From Lachnospiraceae bacterium (lineage in GTDB: Bacteria > Bacillota > Clostridia > Lachnospirales > Lachnospiraceae), in assembly GCA_910574285.1 (NCBI GenBank), contig CAJTAL010000004.1, forward strand, positions 62,001-126,000: a stretch of 64,000 bases of DNA, in the 5' to 3' direction. The position numbers were made by a program, and so were the translations under genes. Below the pieces are notes generated by a model. The model was not told where the DNA came from, searched no databases, and saw only the letters and a program-made list of their open reading frames with translations. Of this stretch, positions 9,305 to 18,081 are shown one piece after another (positions within the stretch are counted from its first letter, which is position 1; each line of letters starts with the position of its first letter).

Positions 9305-10976
9305 ATGAACGTGGAGGACAAGGATATTAAGAGTGTTTTTTTCTGTCATATTTTGATGATGTTTAAAATATCAGATTTAGTAATATCATTTATTTTAAGC
9401 GTTTTTATTAATATTGGTATTAGTTTTACAGATAAAAAAACTATGTTTGTTCCATTTGATATAGCTTTATGTGTACGCTTTATTGTGGCATGGATTATTA
9501 TATTGTTTTTGATAAATATATTTAATTGTATTTTATCATGGGGTATAAAGAAAAATAAAAATAGTAAAAAGAATATAGGCAATTTTCCAAGACATTTTCA
9601 TATTAGTGTTTTTTTAGTGTTAATAATTCTTTGGCTTCCATACCTTATTATATTGTATCCTGGGTCTGCTTGGTATGATTGTTCTTCTTCCATATTACAA
9701 ATATATGGGGTTAGAGAATTGTCAAATTGGAATCCAATAATTCAAACTTTTTTGATTGGAGGTTTTATTAGATTAGGAGAGAAAATTCATGATCCAAACT
9801 AGGTATTTTTCTATACAATTTCTTACAATGCATATTGGCGTCTATAGTTATATCGTATGGACTCTCTTCTTTATATAGGATAGAACATAACAAAAAAATT
9901 ATTTTTCTAGGAATTGTAATTTATGGATTGTTGCCGGTTTATCCGATATATATTACTTCGATGGGGAAAGATACAAATTGGTCTTGTTTTTTACTTTTAT
10001 CAATAATATGTATATTTAATACTATGAATGATTTTCATTGGATACAAAAGGTAAAGAATATTGTTCTTTATTATTTTGCATTGTTAGGAGTTTGTTTGTT
10101 GAGAAATGCAGGGATTTATGTAGCTATTTGTTTTTGCATTATATTAATTGTCATACTGCCCCGGCAAATGAAATACAAGCATTTAATTAGACAAATAATA
10201 TTGTTAATTGTTATATTGTTTTGGAATAATACACTTCTTCCAATATTAGGGATCAATATTGATAATATTTCGAGAGATAATTGGAACATACAATTTCAAC
10301 AAATTGCAAGATATGTTAATTTATACCCGAATGAAGTTACTGAAAAAGAAAAACAAACTATTAATATGATGATGTTTTAACTGAGTATAATCCAAACATA
10401 GTTGATACAATTACTGAAGTATATTATGGAGATAGTATTAGTAATGAAGATAAACAAGAATTTGTTAAAATGTATTGGAGAATGTTTAGAAAGCATCCGT
10501 TGTGTTTTGTAGATGCTATTATGGCAAAGAGTTGCGGTTATTTTACGCCTTTAAAGTATGAATCCGTGAAACCATTCACTATTATAGGAGTACATGATAT
10601 ATATACTTCTATTCAAAAATATATGTCAGATTTTAAAATATACAATGTTTTTAATCTAGATATATACAGTCAGTATATTGAATTGTTACAGAAAATACCG
10701 ATTTTAAGATTAATTACACATTGTGGATTTTGGGTGTGGGCTTTGTTTTTTGAGTTAGGATTTGCGATAAAAAATAAAAAAAGGGAATTTTGTATATTAT
10801 CTATTCCACTTTTTGTTATTGTCTTGGGATTGTTAGTCGTTCCTGCTAATAATTATTTTAGATATGTATTGTCATTACCATTTGTTTTACCATTTCTAAT
10901 TTTGGGAATATATGGTCTGGAGAAAATAAAAAATGATGAAGAATGTAGATGTAGTGATTATAATTCCAGCTTATAA
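9305..10976 (+). pseudogene. DUF6020-type multi-span membrane protein (GT-C-like), broken by two frameshifts
   Basis: Three pieces in three frames make one protein of about 555 residues. Piece 1 (ATG 9305, AGAGG upstream) ends at TAG 9800-9802 after LGEKIHDPN; with one extra base before TAG the frame continues as LGIFLYNFLQCILASIV. Piece 2 runs to TAA 10378-10380; with one extra base before ATGATG the frame continues as DDVLTEYNPNIVDTITEVYY into piece 3, which ends at 10976. YPGSAWYD, SMGKDTNW and LLRNAGIYV are the landmark motifs of the DUF6020 family, thought to be polyprenol-dependent glycosyltransferases. Both breaks need exactly one added base, so sequencing error is as likely as true inactivation. 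Confidence 0.75.
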
Positions 10977-12009
10977 TCCAGATAAAAAACTCCTGGTATT
11001 TTTGGGAGATCTTATTAAAGCTGGTTATAATAAAATCATAATAATTGATGATGGAAGTAAAGAAGAGACTCGTCAATACTTTAATGAGGCGAAAAGCAAT
11101 TACCATTGTGTTGTACTTTTTCATAGTATAAATCTAGGTCAGGGGCGCGCATATAAAACAGGTTTTAATTATTATCTTTCCGAATGTAAACAAGGTGGAG
11201 ATTTTGAAAACACAATAGGTATTATTCAATGTGATTGTGATGGGCAACATCATATTGATGATATTAATGCATGTACAGAACTTCTAAGACAATATCCAGA
11301 CAAGTTTATTTTAGGGGTTCGGGACTTTTCAAATAAAAACGTTCCATTTCGTAGTCGCTTTGGAAATAATTGTACTACATTTATATTTAAGTCCTTTTGT
11401 GGACTTAATATCAGTGATACCCAAACTGGATTGAAGGGAATCCCAGCCTCATTTATTCCGAAGTTAATGGAAACATCTGGTGAAAGATTTGAATACGCGA
11501 GTAGTGTATTACTTGAAACAAAAAGGCAGGGAATAGAAATTATTCAATTTCCGATTCAAACAATATATATTAACGGAAATGAAACATCTCATTTTAATCC
11601 GTTGTTTGACTCCATTAGAATATATTCTCTGATTTTTAAGTATTTAATATCATCTTTATCGGCATTTATTGTTGATGTTATTGCTTTTTCAATTTTTTTA
11701 TCAATTTTTCGGAAAACAATAGATAATTATATTATTGCAGCCACTTACATGTCAAAACTTATATCGTGTACATATTCTTTTTTTGTAAATAAGAATTTAG
11801 TGTTTCATAATAGAAGCAAATTTCTTCCTGCTGTTTTTAAGTATACTGTTTTATGTGTTATACAAGCTTCTCTATCGGGGATATTAGTTGATAAAACAGT
11901 TTGTATAACAGCATGGCATGAGATAACCTGTAAGGTGATAGTGGATACGATACTATTCTTTCTTAGTTATCAGGTTCAGAATAGATGGGTATTTAGTAAT
12001 GGGAATTAA
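10933..12009 (+). CDS. GT2 glycosyltransferase fused to a GtrA-like membrane domain
   Basis: 358 residues. Residues 1-220 form a DPM1/GtrB-like GT2 domain: VVIIIPAYNPDKKLL, IIIDDGSKEETR, and QCDCDGQHHIDDI carrying the metal-binding acidic motif, then DTQTGLKGIP. Residues 230-355 contain four hydrophobic segments (IFKYLISSLSAFIVDVIAFS onward) and FVNKNLVFHNRSK, typical of GtrA/DPMS_2 flippase-like domains. Fusions of this kind make a polyprenyl-phosphate sugar and move it across the membrane for GT-C enzymes; the broken DUF6020 protein just upstream is an obvious partner. It overlaps that gene by 44 bases, and GGAG at 10919-10922 precedes the start. Confidence 0.87.
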   Translation: MMKNVDVVIIIPAYNPDKKLLVFLGDLIKAGYNKIIIIDDGSKEETRQYFNEAKSNYHCVVLFHSINLGQGRAYKTGFNYYLSECKQGGDFENTIGIIQCDCDGQHHIDDINACTELLRQYPDKFILGVRDFSNKNVPFRSRFGNNCTTFIFKSFCGLNISDTQTGLKGIPASFIPKLMETSGERFEYASSVLLETKRQGIEIIQFPIQTIYINGNETSHFNPLFDSIRIYSLIFKYLISSLSAFIVDVIAFSIFLSIFRKTIDNYIIAATYMSKLISCTYSFFVNKNLVFHNRSKFLPAVFKYTVLCVIQASLSGILVDKTVCITAWHEITCKVIVDTILFFLSYQVQNRWVFSNGN

Positions 12010-12039
12010 GATAAATAATTTTGGTGGGTGTTTCTTCCC

Positions 12040-12081
12040 GACATATGGTATCCAGCAGAGTGCGATAGGATACCATATGTC
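12040..12081. repeat. Perfect 14-bp inverted repeat downstream of the polysaccharide cluster
   Basis: GACATATGGTATCC at 12040-12053 pairs exactly with GGATACCATATGTC at 12068-12081 across a 14-base loop. It lies 31 bases after the last gene of the cluster. The right arm is followed by TCATTG, not by a T run, so it is not a classical intrinsic terminator; it may be a transcript-end stabiliser, a Rho-independent end of unusual form, or a protein or recombinase site. Confidence 0.65.
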
Positions 12082-12335
12082 TCATTGCGGCATAAAAGCC
12101 CGTCCGAAAGCTCCTCAGCACCCCGATATCTATGTTTAGAACATATTTTACAGCAGGGATCTGAGAAACGGTATTAATCGACAGTAACGTAAGGGGATGT
12201 TTTAATGTAAAGATGTGTCAGATAAAAGTTGATACAATTCTAGAAAATATTGTAATTCATAGAAAATTTTATAAAATTTTAAAATCTATCAAAAAATATC
12301 GAAAAATGTGCTAATATTATAATAGGTTGATCAAT

Positions 12336-12390
12336 GGTAAGGAAATTAGGGGAAGATAATTCTCCTTATTTTGTTACCGCTTTTTTATTT
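12336..12390 (+). terminator. Hairpin with T-rich tail in the leader of the MORN gene
   Basis: GGTAAGGA (12336-12343) faces TCCTTA...TTACC (12363-12378) and is followed by TTTTTTATTT (12381-12390). This resembles a weak terminator or attenuator. It stands directly before GGGAGG (12394-12399), so it could control entry into the MORN gene; the stem is interrupted, so confidence is low. Confidence 0.35.
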
Positions 12391-12406
12391 AAGGGAGGTG
12401 TAGGTT

Positions 12407-12884
12407 ATGTTTACGTTTAAAGTCAGTGTATTTATGTATCGTTTGGTAAATATTTTCTGGAGGACATTTACAATTATATTAGCTATTATGTCGTACATAT
12501 TGGCTAATCAGCTTTCTGGAAAGCAAGGAGAAGAATTACGGAAAATACAGAAAAGAAATACAGTTGTTTGGGTGTGTTTTCTTATATTGTCTTTTGCTCT
12601 GTTAGTTCTGGATTTCAAACAAGTATATAATCTCGAGGATGTTTTCGAGGGCCGATGTCAATATGTAGGACAGACTTTGAAAGGGAAAGCAGATGGGTAT
12701 GGAAGAAAATATGGTCTTGAGGGAAATTACAGCGGAGAAGGGGAGGAGTATCTGAACGATATCTTGATATATAAAGGGAGGGCATGAAAATAATGTAAGA
12801 AGCGGATATGGAATTGAATATAATATGGAAGGTCAAAAACAATATGAAGGGAAATATGTAGCTGACAGGAGAAAGGAGGACTGA
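12407..12884 (+). pseudogene. Membrane protein with C-terminal MORN-like repeats, frameshifted
   Basis: ATG 12407 follows GGGAGG. The first frame has two hydrophobic segments (about residues 12-32 and 47-66), then DGYGRKYGLEGNYSGEGEEY, and ends at TGA 12785-12787. Skipping one base near 12779 opens a second frame to 12884 that reads GHENNVRSGYGIEYNMEG and QKQYEGKYVADRRKED. GYG..Y..EG and YEGKY spacing is that of MORN repeats, so the two parts look like one protein of about 158 residues. Function is unknown; MORN repeats can bind lipids or form scaffolds. The indel could be real or a sequence error. Confidence 0.55.
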
Positions 12885-12967
12885 ATATCCTTCTTTTATT
12901 GAAACCGAATTTGATATATGATAATATGAAATTGCTCAGATATACGGAAGAAAAAAAGGATGAGAGA

Positions 12968-15900
12968 ATGAAAAAGATGACGGATATATATAGGAGAATC
13001 ATTAAAGAGATTTTAGGCGACAGAGAACAGGTCTTGTATGTTTTTCAAGGATTTCCCTTTTATGTATATGAAGCGTTGCTTCAATCGGGTATCCCTCACT
13101 TAAGAGAGAAGGAATTTTCAGAATATATTGATTATAATTCACTTGAAGGAAAAGAAGAGTCGGTAAATCTGTTAATGAGGTTAATGACATCAACAGAAAC
13201 GGCATGGATTTTTTATGAAGAATTTATTGCAATTTCGGGTAAGATCAACGATTTTTCATTATATTCCGGGAAGATTGTCGTAGTCCGTAATAATCTGTTT
13301 GAAAATTATTTCCCCATACCGGTAAGAGGGCAGGACGAGACTGAAAAGATATTAAGACTTTATGCAAAAGAAGGAAATGAGGATCATCCGATATTCAAGT
13401 ATTATTCCGACTGCAAATTAATAGACGGCGTCATGTACTATGCCTATGTGAATAAGCATTATGAGGTCGATACGGGTATAAAGATTGAAGAACGGGATTT
13501 TTACAGGACAGGCAGCGAGGTGATGAAAGGAAATGATTCCTGTGAGAAGATAAGCCTGTCTTCCTTGCGGGGATTAAAGAATCAACTGCAGTCAGGGCAG
13601 ATTCGGGATGCCAGATATATTGTTACGGAACATTCGTCTACATTATATAATGAGTTAAAAATTATAAACAGGCTGGGAGAATTCCTGAAGGTGGAAGTAT
13701 ATGCGGAAAGAAATGAGAAGAAGCATATCAACGACGGGAAAGAGTTTTTGCCGATATTGAAAAAACATTGGGGAGAACAGGCCGAATTCAGAAAGAATCT
13801 TTTCTATAAAGAGCCGGAAGTCTCGTCGGCTACGATTGAGATATCTCAGGGTGAGATTATAGCGGATATTATCAGGCAATGTGTACGGGGAGTGGAAGAG
13901 CAGGAATTCTCGGATCTGATTGTAACGGCTCCGACAGGGGCGGGAAAATCCCTGTTCTTTCAGATTCCGGGTATTTATCTGTATCAGAGATATCAGTCTG
14001 TTACGATCGTGATCTGTCCGCTGGTTGCGTTGATGGTTGACCAGGTCAAAGAATTACATGAAAAAGGAGTAAGATACGCGACGTTTATTAATTCGTCCAT
14101 CACTTTCGAGGAAAGAAAAGAACGGTTAGAAGGTATAAAGAGCGGAAAATATTCCATCCTGTATCTCTCGCCGGAATTGCTGTTGTCCATGGATATGCGT
14201 TCGTTGGTGGGAGCGCGTAAAGTGGGGCTTATCGTCGTTGACGAGGCCCATCTGGTTACTTCATGGGGACGAGACTTCAGGGTTGATTATTGGTTTTTGG
14301 GAGATTACCTGGAGAAAGCAAGGCATGGAAGCTATTATTCAAAGGATGAGAAAGTGAATGTCCCTATTCTGTGCCTTACGGCGACGGCGGTGTTCGGCGG
14401 TCAGGATGATGTGATCGGAGATCTTCAGAACAGCTTGCAGCTTGTTTGTAATTCAGAGCAACTCTATCTTGGATATGTCCGAAGGGATAATATTGAATTT
14501 ATTATCCGCCGGCCTGTGAGAAAAGCAGATCCGATAAAGAGGAAAAGGTAAGGCTGACTGTAAAAGAATTGGAGAGAAGTGCAGAGGAAGCTAGGAAAAC
14601 CATCGTGTACTTTCCGTTCCGTTCATCTGTGGAGGATATATGGAACAGATTAAAAGACGGTCAATCCTGTGCTCTTGACCGTACAGTGAGATATCACAGC
14701 GGAGAGAGTATAGGAGGCATAGAGAAAGATCAGGCATACAGAGAGTTTAGAGATAATGAAAAGACGCTGATGCTTGCCACGAAAGCTTTTGGAATGGGGG
14801 TTAATATTTCGGATATTGAGGAAGTATATCATTATGCGCCCACAGGAACTTTGGCGGATTATATACAGGAGATAGGAAGGGCAGCACGTAAGCTGGAGCA
14901 CGGGTACGCGGTTACGGATTATCTGCCGACGGATATGCATTATGCCAGGACTTTGTGGGGATTGTCGGGGTTGAGGCATTATCAGATTCAGGAGATGATG
15001 AAGAAACTCTATGAAATATACGAGAATAAGAAAAAGAGAAATCTGTTGGTTTCCCCGGACACGTTTAATTATTTATTTGACAGTCAGAGTGTTGAGGGAA
15101 AGGTAAAGAGCGGGCTTATGCTTATGGCGAATGACCTGCTTGAGACGTATCATTTCAAGGTCATTGCCGTCAGGGCAAAGAGTCTGTTTTCCAGGCAGTA
15201 TATCACGGTTCCCGCAGAGATAGAAGACAGATTTATGGGACAGTATCGAAGATATTGCCGGGAAATGAAGGATGTGAAAGCAAGAAAAGAATACAACCGG
15301 GAAGGATATTCTTCTCTGACCTTTAAGAATGGAAAAGTATATGAAGTCGATCTTGCGGCGTTATGGGAAAAGCATTTTAGTGATAAGACGTTTCCAAAGT
15401 TCAAATGGGATTTCTTCCATAAGAAATTGTTTGATTTTGGCGAAGTAAATATCGTGCCGAATTCCAGGCTGACGATACGCTATACACAAGAATATGAGAA
15501 AGTAAAATTATCATTCTATAAATTGGCTAAAACCATACAGAAGGTTTTTCTCCAGTTAAAAAGGGGGTTTGGCGGACGTAATTTTATGATGAAAGATTTT
15601 TCTGAACGTTTCCTGGCCTTATATGGTGAACCTGTACGCAAAGAATATATAGCGATGCTGCTGGATTTATTTTGTTATGACCATGTGGATTTGATGGAGT
15701 ATCCGAAGGAGAACTGGAAGTTTATTGAGCGCAGGAAAGCAGATGATAGCGGTGGTTTTGCTTCGGCGTTTTGCATTAGGACACAGAAATACTCTTTTAT
15801 CGAAACAAACCTGAAAAGATACTTTAATCTGGCGGAGCCGAACAGTGGAGAAAATATCTATATTACATACATTCCTATTGTAGAAGGAGATACTGTGAAA

Positions 15901-16233
15901 GTAGCGCATTTGCAGCTTTTGGCGTCTATACTTCAGTTGTTTGGCATGGCGGCATATGAGATGAACGGTGGGATGAATCCGGAGATATTTATCCGTATCA
16001 ATGATTCTCAGAAGCTTAAAAGAATTGCTTTTTCAGATAAGAGATATACGAACCGGCTTCTGACGCAGATTGAGCAACGTCATAAGCGTGCCGTCTCCCT
16101 TATGAATCAATTCATGAAAGGTGATTTTACAAATGAGCAGAGATGGGAGATCATAGAGGAATATTTCCTGGGACATGACGATTATGTGGGAGACATGCTT
16201 GGAGAAGGAATCAACAGGTCCGCAAACAGTTAA
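12968..16233 (+). pseudogene. RecQ-like SF2 helicase with a long unfamiliar N-terminus, split by a frameshift
   Basis: The best-supported start is ATG 12968 with AGGAT 7 bases upstream; the frame is open further up to TTG 12899. About 315 residues of unknown fold precede APTGAGKS (motif I, near residue 320) and VVDEAH (motif II, near 424), then CLTATAV. The frame stops at TAA 14549-14551. With one added A in GAGAAAAGC (14517-14525) it joins a second frame reading SRSDKEEKVRLTVKELERSA, then FGMGVN and QEIGRAAR (motifs V-VI), and runs to 16233 through a further 400 residues of unknown fold. The joined protein of about 1,088 residues is far longer than RecQ (about 600) and lacks a visible RQC/HRDC region. 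Helicase activity on DNA is inferred. Confidence 0.7.
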
Positions 16234-16280
16234 AAAAGAATATGCGCCGGTTTTAATGCCACATTTTCTTTTGACACTCT

Positions 16281-16307
16281 TAATAATTATATTTGAATTG
16301 TCGATAT
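16281..16307 (+). promoter_or_regulatory. Sigma-D/sigma-28-like promoter of the FliD-like gene
   Basis: TAAT (16281-16284), a 15-base spacer and GTCGATAT (16300-16307) match the Bacillus sigma-D consensus TAAA-N15-GCCGATAT at 10 of 12 positions. It lies about 170 bases before the FliD-like gene, a class of gene normally driven by this sigma factor. No good sigma-A pair was found nearby, though TTGACA occurs at 16272-16277. Confidence 0.5.
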
Positions 16308-16336
16308 TATATTGAAGAATGAAGAGATCATTCTCA

Positions 16337-16379
16337 CTTCTGATGCATACAGATGAGTATTCTCAAAAGACATCAGAAG
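16337..16379 (+). promoter_or_regulatory. Inverted repeat in the leader of the FliD-like gene
   Basis: CTTCTGATG (16337-16345) pairs perfectly with CATCAGAAG (16371-16379) over a 25-base loop. If transcription starts after the sigma-D-like element, this hairpin lies near the 5' end of the leader and could stabilise or regulate the message. Confidence 0.4.
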
Positions 16380-16475
16380 GGTAGAAACGGTATTCCGGCG
16401 GTCTTTATTCAATGTTTTATCTATATATGAAGGCTGCGGAATAATATAAATATTAGGAAGAAAGGAGGAAGAGAC

Positions 16476-17804
16476 ATGGCAATCGGTGGAATCGGTTCCT
16501 ATGGATTGAATAGTTTATACGGTTATCAGTCAACGATCAACAGTCTTCGTCTGACCCAGGCTCTTAGCAGGAATCCTAAGCTGAATCAGTCGTCTTCGTC
16601 GACGTCCGCGTCGTCTGTGGTATCACAGAAAGCGACTAAGAATGCGAATGTTGCATTTGTAAATGAATATGCAAGCAGCATGACAGATCTGATGCAGGCA
16701 GCCAATGCGCTGAAGGGTTCTAATAAGGGCGGCGCTATGAGCGATCTCGCTGTTACAAGCTCTGACGAGAAGGTGGCGACTGCAAGCGGGAAGCTGTTAA
16801 TTAAGAGCGACAAGGATTTCAAGCTGGATGTTGCGCAGATCGCGCAGGCACAGATGAATGTCAGCGAAGGTGTGAAAGCATCTGCATACGCCCAGTCCGG
16901 TATGAATTTTACCGTGGGAGACGATAAGAATTCAGTGAATGTCCAGGTAAGCGCTGTAAAGGCAAACGGCGGGTCTAAGACCAATGCCCAGATGTTAAGA
17001 GAAGCTGCAGACCAGATCAACAAGAGCAAGGCGAATGTCACGGCGAGTGTTGTGGAGAAAGACGGGGTTGCGTCCCTTCAGTTAGAGAGCAAGGAGACGG
17101 GTACCAGTCATAGATTCGAGGTAAGCGGCGAGATGGGCGCTGCAGCCGGAGCAGAGAATGTGAAGACCGAGGCGGCGAACGCGAAGTATTCCGTAACTTC
17201 AAGCGGCATGAAGACAGAGTATGAGTCAGAGAGCAATACGGTTTCTGTCGGCTACGTGGGAGTCAGCGCCCAGCTTAAGGGCACGGGACAGGCGACGCTT
17301 AAGCCGGATGTGGATACCAGCAAGGTTGCTTCGGCCCTTGGAGATCTGGTGGACGCATATAATTCTTCACTGAAGTTCCTCAATGATAACTTTGACAGAG
17401 GAAGCGGCATAGGCAGGCAGATGCAGAGTCTTCTGACGGGTCTTGGCTCCGAACAGTCGTTAAAGCAGATGGGAATCTCTGTGAATAAGGATGGTACCTT
17501 AAGCTTCAGCGAAAGCGCTCTGCAGAAGAATATGGCGAAAGATCCGTCCCTGACCAGAGATCTGATCTCCGGAACAGGCGGACTTGCAGACCGTCTTTTC
17601 AATAAGGCAAGCAATGGTCTGAATATGAGCGCCAATTCTTTGACAAATTATTCGTCTGTTTCAGGGACTTCCGGTTCTTACGGCAGCTCATCTACAAAGT
17701 CTGCGACGAATCCATACGCTGTCCTGGGTATGTATTCCAGAAGCGGAGTCTACAATATGAGTAATTATAATGCCGTAGGCATGATGTTGAATTACCTGAT
17801 CTAG
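16476..17804 (+). CDS. FliD-like flagellar cap/hook-associated protein 2 family protein
   Basis: 442 residues, rich in Ser, Ala, Asn and Lys and almost free of Cys. The central and C-terminal parts have the FliD layout: VSALKGTGQ-like beta region, ALGDLVDAYNSSLKFL helix, then LGSEQSLKQMGISVNKDGTL and SALQKNMAKDPSLTRDLI, which match the FliD_C signature (GIsvnkDGtLsf...L...DP..v..L). The N-terminus (GGIGSYGLNSLYG) and the Tyr/Ser-rich C-terminus ending AVGMMLNYLI are unusual. AAAGGAGG precedes ATG 16476. No other flagellar gene is nearby, so it is either a dispersed motility gene or a secreted relative with another role. Export would need a flagellar-type route since no signal peptide is seen. 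Confidence 0.65.
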   Translation: MAIGGIGSYGLNSLYGYQSTINSLRLTQALSRNPKLNQSSSSTSASSVVSQKATKNANVAFVNEYASSMTDLMQAANALKGSNKGGAMSDLAVTSSDEKVATASGKLLIKSDKDFKLDVAQIAQAQMNVSEGVKASAYAQSGMNFTVGDDKNSVNVQVSAVKANGGSKTNAQMLREAADQINKSKANVTASVVEKDGVASLQLESKETGTSHRFEVSGEMGAAAGAENVKTEAANAKYSVTSSGMKTEYESESNTVSVGYVGVSAQLKGTGQATLKPDVDTSKVASALGDLVDAYNSSLKFLNDNFDRGSGIGRQMQSLLTGLGSEQSLKQMGISVNKDGTLSFSESALQKNMAKDPSLTRDLISGTGGLADRLFNKASNGLNMSANSLTNYSSVSGTSGSYGSSSTKSATNPYAVLGMYSRSGVYNMSNYNAVGMMLNYLI

Positions 17805-17839
17805 TGTCAGGACACTAGTACATCTAATGACAAAGAAAG

Positions 17840-17881
17840 ACAGCATATAGGGAAATTTTCTCCTGTATGCTGCCTTTTTTA
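17840..17881 (+). terminator. Intrinsic terminator after the FliD-like gene
   Basis: ACAGCATATAGG (17840-17851) pairs with CCTGTATGCTGC-side sequence (17862-17873) apart from one wobble, loop GAAATTTTCT, followed by a run of seven T (17875-17881). A classical strong terminator that separates the FliD-like gene from plsX. Confidence 0.9.
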
Positions 17882-18024
17882 TTCCTTATATACCAGTGAA
17901 TCATAAAAAGCTACTTTTCACGTTTATACCAATATCCTTCTGATTTTATCAGCGTTGTGATTGGTGTGGGACCAATATAGTTACACTAAAAAATAACTTT
18001 TCTGTGCCGGACTGCAAAGAGGTA

Positions 18025-18064
18025 TTGCTTTTTCGTATGATGTCTAGTAAAATTAGTCTAGTAA
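18025..18064 (+). promoter_or_regulatory. plsX promoter with overlapping direct repeats
   Basis: TTGCTT (18025-18030), 17-base spacer and TAAAAT (18048-18053) form a sigma-A promoter. The octamer TCTAGTAA occurs at 18043-18050 and 18057-18064, one copy across the -10 edge and one at the predicted start of transcription. Fatty-acid operons of Firmicutes are often controlled at this position by FapR or FabT; the sequence is not a clear match to either, so the operator idea is inference. Confidence 0.55.
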
Positions 18065-18081
18065 TGCTAGGAGGAATATAG

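Larger units (their letters stand above)
12010..12406. other. 397-base gap between the polysaccharide cluster and the MORN gene
   Basis: No coding frame is convincing here. It holds a perfect 14-bp inverted repeat (12040-12081), a short GC-richer stretch at 12085-12125, an AT-rich segment with a TATAAT at 12318-12323 that lacks a clear -35, and a hairpin with a T-rich tail (12336-12390) just before the next ribosome binding site. It marks the change from about 30% GC to the higher GC of the rest of the window. Confidence 0.6.

Noticed and set aside
1-12009. Prophage or integrative element
   Set aside because: No integrase, transposase, structural phage gene or tRNA target was seen; the content is that of a polysaccharide locus.
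12311-12323. TATAAT as promoter of the MORN gene
   Set aside because: No acceptable -35 or extended -10 accompanies it in a very AT-rich stretch, so it is not listed as a promoter.
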